From: an uncultured Coriobacteriaceae bacterium
GTDB lineage: Bacteria > Actinomycetota > Coriobacteriia > Coriobacteriales > Atopobiaceae
Assembly (NCBI GenBank): GCA_900549525.1
Contig: UWSJ01000027.1
Location: 1 to 22,076, forward strand
Reading direction: 5' to 3'
DNA length: 22,076 bases
In this document: positions 7,184-14,523 of the stretch, piece by piece
Numbering within the stretch: position 1 is the stretch's first letter
Layout: each line of letters opens with the position of its first letter
Position numbers and translations under genes: made by a program
Notes under the pieces: generated by a model
What the model saw: the letters and a program-made list of their open reading frames with translations, nothing else
Told to the model about the DNA's origin: nothing
The model's database searches: none

Positions 7184-7198
7184 TTCCGGTAACCGGAA
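7184..7198. promoter_or_regulatory. Perfect 15-bp palindrome upstream of PTS operon
   Basis: TTCCGGT-A-ACCGGAA is a perfect 7+1+7 inverted repeat, the geometry of a dimeric repressor or activator site. It follows a smaller one, CCTAT-AG-ATAGG (7169-7180). It does not match the GTTCGTAA word, so it may bind a second regulator. It lies about 120 bases before the PTS start codon. Confidence 0.45.
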
Positions 7199-7262
7199 GT
7201 CTTCCATCTTGGCAAAGCCTCCTTCTCTTTCTTCCTCTATTGTCCTCATAGCAGGCTGCAGC

Positions 7263-7307
7263 TTCGTTCGTAATATTTCTTTACTTCATTAGAAATCGTC
7301 TTACGAA
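7263..7307. promoter_or_regulatory. Shared operator word and inverted partner before PTS operon
   Basis: TTCGTTCGTAA (7263-7273) is identical to 5246-5256 in the GRE/activase promoter region. TTACGAA (7301-7307) is its reverse complement over seven bases, 27 bases downstream. Between them ATTTCT (7275-7280) and AGAAAT (7291-7296) form another inverted repeat. The set ends 11 bases before the EIIAB start codon, a position suited to repression of the PTS operon. Confidence 0.55.
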
Positions 7308-7318
7308 GAGAGGGGCGT

Positions 7319-8326
7319 ATGATTGGAATCATCTTGGCGAGTCACGGGAAGCTCGCCTCTGGAGTACGTCATAGTGCCTCCATGGTGTTTGGAGACCAGC
7401 CTTCAAGTGCCGACGTATCCCTCATGCCCGGTGAGGGACCGGAGGATTTCAGGCGTAAGCTCCTTGACGCTATTGATTCCCTAGATGAACGACGCGAGGT
7501 GCTGATCCTCGTCGACCTCTGGGGAGGCACTCCCTTCAACCAGGCAAGTCTGTTGTTGGAGGAGCACGATACCTGGGCCTTGGTCACGGGCATGAACCTC
7601 CCCATGGTCATCGAGGCATATGCCATGCGCTCCTCGGTCCCGACCGCATTCGAGTTAGCCGATTGCCTGCAGGCAAGGGGACGGGAGTGGATGCGCGTAA
7701 AGCCCGAGTTCCTCACTAGGGAGCCCGATCCGGCGGATCCCCCCGTCAGCGCACCGGCCACCAAGGCAAACGAAATCCTCCCTCGGGGCACCGTCCTCGG
7801 AGACGGAAGGGTCGACATCGCTTGGACCCGCATCGATTCGCGCTTGCTCCATGGCCAGGTTGCCATGGCATGGTCAAAGCAGATCCAACCCACGAGAATC
7901 ATCGTCGTCTCCGACGGCGTCTCCCATGACGCCCTGCGCAAGAGCCTCATCACCGAGGCGGCGCCGCCGGGGATACGCGCAAATGTCATTCCCATCTCGA
8001 AGATGATCGAGATAGCCCACGACCCACGATTCGGCTCCCAGCGCGTCCTGCTGCTCTTCGAGAATCCAGCCGACGTCCTGCGCTGCGTCGAAGGCGGCGT
8101 TCCCATACGGCATGTCAACATCGGCTCCATGGCGCACTCTGCCGGCAAGACGCTCCTCAACGATGCCGTCTCCGTAGACGCTCAGGACGTCCAGGCGCTC
8201 AGTGCCCTGCGCGATCACGGGTGCACCTTCGGGGTGCAGAAGGTCCCCACTGACAAGAGCCAGGACATCTGGGGGCTCATATCTAGGTCTGGGCTCTCCA
8301 CCACAACCGACTCGACGCAGTCATAA
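7319..8326 (+). CDS. PTS mannose-family EIIAB fusion
   Basis: Cytoplasmic phosphotransfer protein of 335 residues. It takes phosphate from HPr and passes it to the sugar as it enters through EIIC/EIID. Domain one (about 1-125) is EIIA of the mannose family: IGIILASHGKLASG with phospho-acceptor H9, then ILVDLWGGTPFNQA. A Pro/Ala-rich linker spans about 130-160. Domain two (about 163-325) is EIIB: VDIAWTRIDSRLLHGQVA with phospho-acceptor H178, and late HVNIGSMAHSAGK. The layout is like E. coli ManX. The GAGAGG before the ATG supports the start. The first third has a lower GC content and more A/T-ending codons than most of the window. It opens the three-gene PTS operon, with EIIC following after 11 bases. 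Substrate is not readable from sequence; context suggests a hexitol or anhydrohexitol. Confidence 0.95.
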   Translation: MIGIILASHGKLASGVRHSASMVFGDQPSSADVSLMPGEGPEDFRRKLLDAIDSLDERREVLILVDLWGGTPFNQASLLLEEHDTWALVTGMNLPMVIEAYAMRSSVPTAFELADCLQARGREWMRVKPEFLTREPDPADPPVSAPATKANEILPRGTVLGDGRVDIAWTRIDSRLLHGQVAMAWSKQIQPTRIIVVSDGVSHDALRKSLITEAAPPGIRANVIPISKMIEIAHDPRFGSQRVLLLFENPADVLRCVEGGVPIRHVNIGSMAHSAGKTLLNDAVSVDAQDVQALSALRDHGCTFGVQKVPTDKSQDIWGLISRSGLSTTTDSTQS

Positions 8327-8337
8327 GGAGCGGCTCC

Positions 8338-9144
8338 ATGGAAATCCTCCAAATCATCCTCGTGCTCATCGTCGCGTTTCTCGCCGGGCTCGAGGGCGTC
8401 CTTGACGAGTTCCAGTTTCACCAGCCCATCGTCGCCTGCACGCTCGTCGGCCTCATTACGGGGCATCCCATCGAGGGCATGGCGCTCGGCGGCTCACTCC
8501 AGCTCGTGGCCCTCGGGTGGATGAACATCGGAGCTGCCGTCGCGCCCGACGCGGCCCTCTGCTCCGTCGCATCGGCCGTACTCGTCTGCATGAAGGGCGT
8601 TGACGTGGGAGTCGCCACCGCGGCGGCCATGGCCTTGGCGGTGGCGGGCCTCGCCCTCACCATCTTTGTGCGCACCGTTGCCGTAGGCATTATCCACGTC
8701 GCCGACACCGCGGCGGATAGGGGTAGCGGCCGCGGCATCGACGTCGCCCTCTATGGCGCCCTCGCGCTTCAGGGCCTTCGCATCCTCATCCCGGCGGCAC
8801 TCGTCATGGCCGTGCCCGTCGAGGCGGTCCAGGCTGCGCTCGTCGCCATCCCCACCTGGCTCACCTCGGGCCTTTCGGCGGCGGGCGGGTTCATCGTGGT
8901 TGTGGGATACGCGATGGTCATCAACATGATGGCCACCCCCAAGCTCTGGCCATTCCTCATCATCGGCTTCGCGCTGGCAGCGCTCTCCGAGCTCAACCTC
9001 ATCGCACTCGGCATGATCGGGGTCGCGCTCGCCCTCATATACCTGCAAGTCGCCCCCGAGTTCAACAGCGGGAGCTCTGCGGGAGGCGGCAAGACCTATG
9101 CCGTCGATGACGCCATCGACGACATCCTCAACGACTACGAATAG
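8338..9144 (+). CDS. PTS mannose-family EIIC permease subunit
   Basis: Integral membrane subunit of 268 residues that forms the sugar channel with EIID. Seen: an N-terminal membrane segment ILQIILVLIVAFLAGLEGVLD, then the family pattern QFHQPIVACTLVGLITGHPIEGMALGGSLQL and LGWMNIGAAVAPDAAL. Further hydrophobic segments follow: GVATAAAMALAVAGLALTIF, ILIPAALVMAVPV, the GGFIVVVGYAMVINMM stretch and LWPFLIIGFALAAL. A short acidic tail ends in the cytoplasm. The length equals that of E. coli ManY (about 266). AAGGAG seven bases before the ATG fixes the start, overlapping the stop region of EIIAB and indicating coupled translation. EIID follows 13 bases downstream. Specificity in this family depends on EIIC and cannot be assigned here. 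Confidence 0.94.
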   Translation: MEILQIILVLIVAFLAGLEGVLDEFQFHQPIVACTLVGLITGHPIEGMALGGSLQLVALGWMNIGAAVAPDAALCSVASAVLVCMKGVDVGVATAAAMALAVAGLALTIFVRTVAVGIIHVADTAADRGSGRGIDVALYGALALQGLRILIPAALVMAVPVEAVQAALVAIPTWLTSGLSAAGGFIVVVGYAMVINMMATPKLWPFLIIGFALAALSELNLIALGMIGVALALIYLQVAPEFNSGSSAGGGKTYAVDDAIDDILNDYE

Positions 9145-9157
9145 GTGGGAGCACATC

Positions 9158-10216
9158 ATGACGACATGCGTCAGTTCGAGGAACCACCTCGACACGAGTT
9201 CGACCGACCCCGCGCGCATGGAGGGGACGGATTCGGCTCAGGCCCCCAAGCTCACGCTCTCCGTCTCAGACCGACGCAAGGTATGGCTGCGCAGCACCTT
9301 CATCCAGGGCGCCATGAACTACGAGCGCATGCAGGCGCTTGGCTGGTGCTACTCCATGGTGCCCGTGATGCACAGGCTCTGGCGCCAGGACGCCGACAGG
9401 TCAGCCTTCCTCAAGCGGCATCTTGAGTTCTTCAACACCCATCCCTATCTCGTCTCCCCCATCCTGGGCGTCGAGATGGCTCTGGAGGAGCAGCGCGCCA
9501 ACGGGGCCGAGGTCGACGACGAGGCAATCCAGGGCGTGAAGATCGGCATGATGGGACCGCTCGCCGGCGTCGGTGACCCCATCTTCTGGGGAACACTCCG
9601 CCCCGTCCTCGGTGCGTTTGCCGCGGCCCTGGCCCTCTCCGCCAATATGCTGGGACCAGCCATCTTCTTCCTGGCATGGAACGCGATTCGACTCGCGTTC
9701 ACGTGGTACACGCAGGAGCTTGGTTACCGCCAGGGCTCAAACATCACCAAGGATCTCTCCGGCGGCATGATGCAGAAGGTGACGACCGGCGCCTCCATCC
9801 TCGGCATGTTTATCATGGGGGTGCTCATCCCGCGCTGGACGAGCATCGATCTCTCCAAGCTCGTCTTCTCCAGCACGAGCATGGGCACAGTGGCTGACAA
9901 GTTCCCCGCCCTCGACACGCTCACCGGTCTCGTCAACGGTGGTGGCGCGATCACCGCAGAGGCGCTGCAGAACGGCCTCTCCGCCCTGAGCTCGATCAGC
10001 AGCAGCGGCTACTCGATTGTCACGAACGGTAACGTCGCCCAGCTCGTGAATACCGTGACGCTCCAGAGCGTGCTCAACCAGTTGCTTCCCGGTCTCCTTC
10101 CGCTGGGGCTCACGATCGTGTGCATCGTGCTCCTCAAGCGGAAGGTAAGCCCCATTGCCATCATCTTCGGGCTGTTTGCCGTTGGCATCCTGGGCGCGCT
10201 TGTCGGGATCTTCTAG
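9158..10216 (+). CDS. PTS mannose-family EIID subunit, long variant
   Basis: Membrane-associated partner of EIIC in sugar translocation, 352 residues, longer than ManZ of E. coli (about 286). Family landmarks: FIQGAMNYERMQALGWCYSM (about 48-67), HLEFFNTHPYLVSPILG (88-104), GPLAGVGDPIFWGTLRP (133-149), and a C-terminal hydrophobic pair ending VGILGALVGIF. The extra length lies in a polar N-terminal leader of about 30 residues and in a Ser/Thr/Gly-rich insert at about 232-295 between the membrane parts. The ATG at 9158 is preferred because GGGAG precedes it at good spacing. An internal ATG at 9218 has no ribosome site, and the longer reading from 9098 overlaps EIIC. It is the last gene of the PTS operon, ending at a strong terminator. 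Confidence 0.93.
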   Translation: MTTCVSSRNHLDTSSTDPARMEGTDSAQAPKLTLSVSDRRKVWLRSTFIQGAMNYERMQALGWCYSMVPVMHRLWRQDADRSAFLKRHLEFFNTHPYLVSPILGVEMALEEQRANGAEVDDEAIQGVKIGMMGPLAGVGDPIFWGTLRPVLGAFAAALALSANMLGPAIFFLAWNAIRLAFTWYTQELGYRQGSNITKDLSGGMMQKVTTGASILGMFIMGVLIPRWTSIDLSKLVFSSTSMGTVADKFPALDTLTGLVNGGGAITAEALQNGLSALSSISSSGYSIVTNGNVAQLVNTVTLQSVLNQLLPGLLPLGLTIVCIVLLKRKVSPIAIIFGLFAVGILGALVGIF

Positions 10217-10254
10217 GTCCCGCACGAGGGATATCTGCCAGTGCCTCCCACAAA

Positions 10255-10292
10255 GAAGGGCCGGCACCCTCAAAATGAGGGACCGGCCCTTT
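10255..10292. terminator. Bidirectional terminator between EIID and pheT
   Basis: An outer 9-bp stem AAGGGCCGG (10256-10264) pairs with CCGGCCCTT (10283-10291). An inner 5-bp stem CCCTC/GAGGG (10267-10271, 10277-10281) closes on AAAAT, with CA opposite A as an internal bulge. T-rich ends occur on both strands, so it can stop the PTS operon from the left and pheST from the right. The two genes converge here. Confidence 0.85.
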
Positions 10293-10345
10293 ATCTGACC
10301 ATGCGCGCCGAATCCGCGCCGGCTCGCACCGGTCACCAGCGTTGG

Positions 10346-12808
10346 CTAGCCGCGCACCTCGCCGCCAGTGGAGCGGCACACCTTCTTGACGAGCTTCTCG
10401 TGCGCCTTCTCCACCTCCTCGCTCGTGAGCGTGTGGTCGGCCGCGCGATACGTGAGCTCGAACGCCATCGACTTCTTGCCCACGCCCACGCGAATCGGGT
10501 CGCGGTAGACGTCAAAGAGCCGTGCGCTCTCGAGGAGCTTGCCGCCCGCGCTCTCGATGCGCTGCATGAGCCTCTCGCAGGTCACGTCCTCGTCCACGAC
10601 GATGGCAAGGTCGTGCGTGATGGCCGGGAGCGTGGGCACGTCAACGTAGGGCAGCTCGCGCTTGGCAAGGCGCAGCAGCGCCGCCTCGGAAAGCTCGAAG
10701 GCCACGACGTCCTCGGAGATGCCGAAGTTGGCAAGCGATGTGGGGTGCACGTTGCCCACCCAGCCAAGCAGCTCGCCGCCGCCGGCGTAGACCTCGGCCG
10801 CGCGGCCGGGCTGCAACCACGGATACTTCTCGGGCTTGGCGACCTTGAAGTGCACCTTGGTGATGCGCAGAGCCACGAGCAGGCGCTCCACCACGCCCTT
10901 GGCGTCGAAGAAGTCGAGCTTGCGGTGCTTCTCGTTCCAGCCGTCCTGACCCCAGGCGCCGGCAAGCACGCCCGCCACGGAGCGCGGCTCGTCGGGAAGC
11001 GTGCGCTTCTCGTGGCCGAAGAACACGCGTCCCTGCTCGTAGAGCGCCACGTTGGGCACGCCGTGGTCGAGGTTATAGGCCACCGAGCGCAGAAGGCCCG
11101 GCAGGATGGAGCGGCGCATCTCGCCCTGGTCGGCGAGCAGCGGGTTCATGATGCGCACGGGCACACCGCGACCGGTCTCGGTGATCTGCGCGCGCTCGAG
11201 GTCACCGTCGATCGCGAAGCAGTAGGTCATCGTCTCGGACAGGCCGCAGGCACGCAGCGTGGAGCCGATAAGCTGGCTACGCTGCTGGTCGACGGTAAGG
11301 CCGCCGTGGTGGTTCTTGGCCGCCGGCAGCGTGGGCGTCACGCGGCCCATGCCCCAGAGGCGCAGGACCTCCTCGATGAGGTCGGCCTCGCGGGTGAGGT
11401 CCGGGCGGTTGGTAGGCGCCACCACCTGCAGCACGCCGTCGCGTTGCGGCACCACGGCGCAGCCGAGGCGCTCGAGCAGATGGCACATGTCGGCGTCGGA
11501 GATGTCGGCACCGCAGACGGCGCGCACCCGATCAGGGCGCAGCGCGATACGCACGGCCTCGACGGGCGAGGGATAGGTGTCCACACGGCCGGGACACACC
11601 GTCGCGCCGCAGCAGCTCTCGAAGAGCGCCGCCGCGATGTCGGCGACCTCCTCGCAGCTCGCAGCGTCAACCTGGCGCTCGAAGCGGATGGAGGCCTCGC
11701 TCATGAGGTTGAGGTTGCGGCTCGTGCGGGAGATGTGACTCTTGTCGAAGCAGGCGCTCTCGAGCAGGACGTCCACGGTGGAGTCGTTAATCTCGGAGTT
11801 CTCGCCGCCCATGACGCCGGCCAGCGCCACCGGGCGCTCCCCGTCGTCGGTGATGACGGCCATGTCGGTCGTCAGCGCGCGCTCGACCCCGTCGAGCGTG
11901 GTGAGCCGCTCGCCGTCCGTAGCCGCACGCACCACGATGTGGCGACGCCCGTCGCGCTCGGAGAGCTTGCCGAGGTCGAAGGCGTGGAGCGGCTGGCCCG
12001 TGAGGTACATCACGTAGTTCGTGACGTCAACGACGTTGTTGATGGGACGGCTGCCCGCGGCGATGACACGACGGGCGAGCCACTCGGGCGACGGGCCGAT
12101 CTTGACGCCGCGCACGACGCGCGCCACGTAGCGGCTGCAGAGCTCGGGCGCGTCGATGCGCACGTCCACGAGCTCGCTCGAGCGCGGGCCCTCCTCGCGC
12201 TCGATGGCCGGCAGGTCGATGTGCGTGTCCTCGTCGAGGATGGCGCCCACCTCGGTGGCCATGCCGGTCATGGAGAGGCAGTCGGGGCGGTTGGGCGTGA
12301 TCTCGCAGTCGAGCACCACGTCGCTCGTGCCGTGGTACTGCGAGAACGGCATGCCCACGGGGGCGTCGGGCGGCAGGATCATGATGCCGGAATGGTCGCC
12401 GCCCAGGCCCAGCTCGCGCTCGGAGCAGTTCATGCCGCAGGACTCGACGCCGCGAAGCTTGCTCTTCTTGATCTTCACGTCACCGGGCAGCACCGCGCCG
12501 ATCATGGCCACGACGATCTTGTCGCCCTCGTTGAAGTTCTGGGCGCCGCAGACGATCTGCAGCGGAACGGGGTTGCCCGCCTCGTCGACGTTCTTGTCGC
12601 CCACCGACACCTTGCAGAGCCACATGTGGTCGGAGTCGGGGTGGGGCCGCTTGGAGACAACCTGGCCCACCACGACGTGATCGAGATGCTCGCCCACGTT
12701 CTCGATGGTCTCGACCTCGGTGCCGGTGCGGATAAGCTCGTGGTAGAGAACCTGCACGTCATCCGGCAGATCCACCATGGAGTTGAGCCACTCATATGAG
12801 ATGCGCAT
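10346..12808 (-). CDS. pheT: Phenylalanyl-tRNA synthetase beta subunit
   Basis: Beta chain of the alpha2-beta2 enzyme that charges tRNA-Phe, 820 residues, normal for bacteria. Domains in order: N-terminal MRISYEWLNSMVDL, the tRNA-binding OB fold (about 40-150, with VVGQVVSKRPHPDSDHMWLC and VCGAQNFNEGDKIVVA), and B3/B4 editing region with EITPNRPDCLSM. The B5 region and catalytic-like core follow, then a C-terminal ferredoxin-fold anticodon-binding domain (about 722-818) starting PTLPAITHDLAIVVDE and ending in the KKSMAFELTYRAADHTLT pattern. The ATG at 12808 is chosen over a start 17 codons upstream because conserved sequence begins there and AAAGG lies 8 bases before it. It follows pheS by 51 bases and shares its T-box control. 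It ends toward the bidirectional terminator. Confidence 0.97.
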   Translation of the reverse strand: MRISYEWLNSMVDLPDDVQVLYHELIRTGTEVETIENVGEHLDHVVVGQVVSKRPHPDSDHMWLCKVSVGDKNVDEAGNPVPLQIVCGAQNFNEGDKIVVAMIGAVLPGDVKIKKSKLRGVESCGMNCSERELGLGGDHSGIMILPPDAPVGMPFSQYHGTSDVVLDCEITPNRPDCLSMTGMATEVGAILDEDTHIDLPAIEREEGPRSSELVDVRIDAPELCSRYVARVVRGVKIGPSPEWLARRVIAAGSRPINNVVDVTNYVMYLTGQPLHAFDLGKLSERDGRRHIVVRAATDGERLTTLDGVERALTTDMAVITDDGERPVALAGVMGGENSEINDSTVDVLLESACFDKSHISRTSRNLNLMSEASIRFERQVDAASCEEVADIAAALFESCCGATVCPGRVDTYPSPVEAVRIALRPDRVRAVCGADISDADMCHLLERLGCAVVPQRDGVLQVVAPTNRPDLTREADLIEEVLRLWGMGRVTPTLPAAKNHHGGLTVDQQRSQLIGSTLRACGLSETMTYCFAIDGDLERAQITETGRGVPVRIMNPLLADQGEMRRSILPGLLRSVAYNLDHGVPNVALYEQGRVFFGHEKRTLPDEPRSVAGVLAGAWGQDGWNEKHRKLDFFDAKGVVERLLVALRITKVHFKVAKPEKYPWLQPGRAAEVYAGGGELLGWVGNVHPTSLANFGISEDVVAFELSEAALLRLAKRELPYVDVPTLPAITHDLAIVVDEDVTCERLMQRIESAGGKLLESARLFDVYRDPIRVGVGKKSMAFELTYRAADHTLTSEEVEKAHEKLVKKVCRSTGGEVRG

Positions 12809-12859
12809 TGGGATGCCTTTCTGCTTGCGCGGGAATTGCCTTGGGCGTACGACCTGCAA

Positions 12860-13936
12860 CTAGAACTGCTTGAGGAACCTCTCGTCGCCCGTCATGAGCA
12901 TACGCAGGTCGGGGAGGTTGTAGCGCAGTGCCGCCACGCGCTCGGCACCGATGCCGAAGGCGAAGCCGGTGTACTTCTCGTGGTCGACGCCGCAGTTGTC
13001 GAGGACGTTGGGGTCGACCATGCCGCAGCCGAGGATCTCGAGCCAGCCCGTGCCCTTGCAGAAGCGGCAGCCCTCGCCGTGGCACACGCCGCAGGAGACG
13101 TCGACCTCGCAGCTGGGCTCGGTGAACGGGAAGAAGTGCGGGCGATAGCGCGTGGCGCGCTCACGGCCGAACATCTCGCGGATGAAGTAGTCGAGCGTTC
13201 CCTTGAGGTCGCCGAAGGTGATGCCCTCGTCGACCACGAGGCCCTCGATCTGGTTGAACTGCGGCAGGTGGCACGCGTCGGGGGTGTCGGGGCGGAACAC
13301 CGTGCCCGGGCAGATCATGTAGATGGGCGGCTTGTGGTTCTCCATCGTGTGCGCCTGGACGCCGGAGGTCTGGGTGCGCAGCAGGATGTCGGACTCACCA
13401 TTGGCGTGAACCTCGGAGTGCTCGAGCGAGCCGGGGTTGTTGTCGACGACGTAGAAGGTGTCACGGGCGCTGCGGCTGGGGTGGTCGAGCGGGGCGTTGA
13501 GCGCGGTGAAGTTGTAGTAACTCGTCTCGATGTAGGGACCGTCCTCCACGGTGTAGCCCATGCCGCAGAAGATCTGCTCCATCTCCTCGATGATCTGGGA
13601 GATGAGGTGCTGGGATCCCACGTTGGGCACGCGGCCGGGCAGCGTGACGTCGACCGAGTCGGCGGCGATGCGGGCCTCGAGGGCGGCGTGCTCCAGCTCG
13701 TGGCGGCGCTGCTCGAGGGCCGCCTCCACGCGGGCGCGCACCTCGTTGGCGAGCTTACCCACCTGCGGGCGCTCCTCCGGCGCAAGCTTGCCCATCTGAC
13801 GGAGAGCGCCCGTGAGCGAGCCCCTCTTGCCCGTCACGGCCACACGGATCTTGTCGAGGTTGGCGAGGTCGGACGCCCCGGAGATGCCCGAGTGCGCCTC
13901 GGCCTCGATGGCCTTGAGGTCGTCGATGATCGACAT
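12860..13936 (-). CDS. pheS: Phenylalanyl-tRNA synthetase alpha subunit
   Basis: Catalytic chain of phenylalanyl-tRNA synthetase, 358 residues. The N-terminal coiled coil (about 1-90) is followed by the class II core: GYTVEDGPYIETSYYNF, DHPSRSARDTFYV, RTQTSGVQAHTM, motif 2 FRPDTPDACHLPQFNQIEGL (about 215-232) and motif 3 GFAFGIGAERVAAL (about 324-337). A small zinc-knuckle-like insert, C282-x2-C285-x4-C290-x2-C293, precedes GTGWLEILGCGMVDPNVL. This cysteine variant occurs in several bacterial groups. The ATG at 13936 is chosen because the longer reading runs back into the T-box terminator; GGAAGGGG lies 9 bases upstream. It is the first gene of the pheST operon and is regulated by the T-box. 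Confidence 0.97.
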   Translation of the reverse strand: MSIIDDLKAIEAEAHSGISGASDLANLDKIRVAVTGKRGSLTGALRQMGKLAPEERPQVGKLANEVRARVEAALEQRRHELEHAALEARIAADSVDVTLPGRVPNVGSQHLISQIIEEMEQIFCGMGYTVEDGPYIETSYYNFTALNAPLDHPSRSARDTFYVVDNNPGSLEHSEVHANGESDILLRTQTSGVQAHTMENHKPPIYMICPGTVFRPDTPDACHLPQFNQIEGLVVDEGITFGDLKGTLDYFIREMFGRERATRYRPHFFPFTEPSCEVDVSCGVCHGEGCRFCKGTGWLEILGCGMVDPNVLDNCGVDHEKYTGFAFGIGAERVAALRYNLPDLRMLMTGDERFLKQF

Positions 13937-13975
13937 GGTGTGTTGCCCCTTCCCGCACGGGCCTTGCCCGCGCAC

Positions 13976-14260
13976 AAAAAACGCCCCTGCATACGCACCT
14001 GCGCACACAAGGGCGAACGAATCCGCGGTACCACCTTGCTTGCCGTCGGCTGTAGTCGCTGTGAGACGCCCGACGTGCCACTTTGACCCCGTCTCGTGGG
14101 GCTGACGGCTTCCCTACTGGGCGGCGTGGAAGCGCCTCCGTTCAGGTTGCTGCTCGGGAGTGAACTCCGGCCGTCTGCCTTGGAGGGGGCTCTCAGCCGA
14201 TGACCCCCATCTCTTGTCCGCTGGCAACGCGACGTCCGAACCTCTCCGTCAACGCACTGG
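13976..14260 (-). ncRNA. T-box riboswitch (tRNA-Phe responsive) of pheST
   Basis: The conserved T-box AAGGTGGTACCGCGG lies at 14023-14037 on the minus strand. Its TGGT can pair with the ACCA end of uncharged tRNA-Phe. A terminator follows: CGCCCTTG (14008-14015) with CAGGGGCG (13982-13989, one G-U), then six T (13976-13981). A likely specifier codon TTC (Phe) is at 14162-14164, followed by the usual purine A, in the context GGAGTTCACTCCCGAG. Uncharged tRNA-Phe would favour the antiterminator and raise pheST expression. The outer limit near 14260 is approximate and rests on a -10 candidate. Confidence 0.93.
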
Positions 14261-14265
14261 TCGTC

Positions 14266-14294
14266 ACTATAGCACGCACACCGTGCGCTCACAC
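14266..14294 (-). promoter_or_regulatory. Candidate pheST promoter
   Basis: TATAGT (14266-14271, minus strand) matches the -10 consensus at 5 of 6. The -35 position (GTGTGA at 14289-14294, 17-base spacing) is weak. Its place just ahead of T-box stem I supports it. The rest of 14295-14523 holds no gene that I can support. Confidence 0.4.
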
Positions 14295-14390
14295 GCTCGT
14301 GCCCGCACGCGCCGCCCGCTCGCACGCCGCACGCTTCCCCGCAAACGTTGAGGTGGTGATATTCGGTCGAAATCGCCCCGCAGAGCGACG

Positions 14391-14408
14391 AAAACGGCCG
14401 GAGACCGC
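14391..14408 (-). terminator. Weak terminator candidate after the S10 peptidase gene
   Basis: On the minus strand a short stem CGGTC/GGCCG (one G-U, 3-base loop; 14403-14407 with 14395-14399) is followed by TTTT. It lies about 115 bases after the S10 stop codon. The stem is short, so read-through from the peptide operon toward the T-box cannot be excluded. Confidence 0.3.
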
Positions 14409-14523
14409 TACCTCACCTTGGGGGAGACGCGAGAGGCGCGCAGAAGCCGGAGGGCACGGGGCCGCAAGAAGGCTGCGCCGCGCCGCCAGCACTCAGCTGA
14501 CGACGTGGCACACCAAAGCGGCG

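Larger units (their letters stand above)
7006..7318. other. AT-rich regulatory region between DeoR and PTS operons
   Basis: A 313-base stretch without a gene, much richer in A/T than its flanks from about 7078 on. It holds a large inverted repeat (7081-7113), two small palindromes (7169-7180, 7184-7198), and an operator-like set (7263-7307). Possible -10 boxes are TATGAT on the minus strand (7117-7122) and TAATAT on the plus strand (7271-7276), both without a convincing -35. Divergent promoters for the DeoR gene and the PTS operon must lie here, but their exact positions cannot be read. Confidence 0.6.

Noticed and set aside
10241..12799. An 852-codon open frame on the plus strand opposite pheT
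   Set aside because: It mirrors pheT codon by codon, is rich in His/Ala/Val/Leu as expected from reading GC-rich DNA antisense, and shows no recognisable domain.
13937..14008. N-terminal extension of pheS by 24 codons
   Set aside because: It would translate through the T-box terminator; conserved PheS sequence begins at the ATG at 13936.
14160..14520. Possible small genes between the T-box promoter and the S10 gene
   Set aside because: Open frames there are Arg/Ala/His-rich, overlap the T-box or its promoter, and have no ribosome sites.
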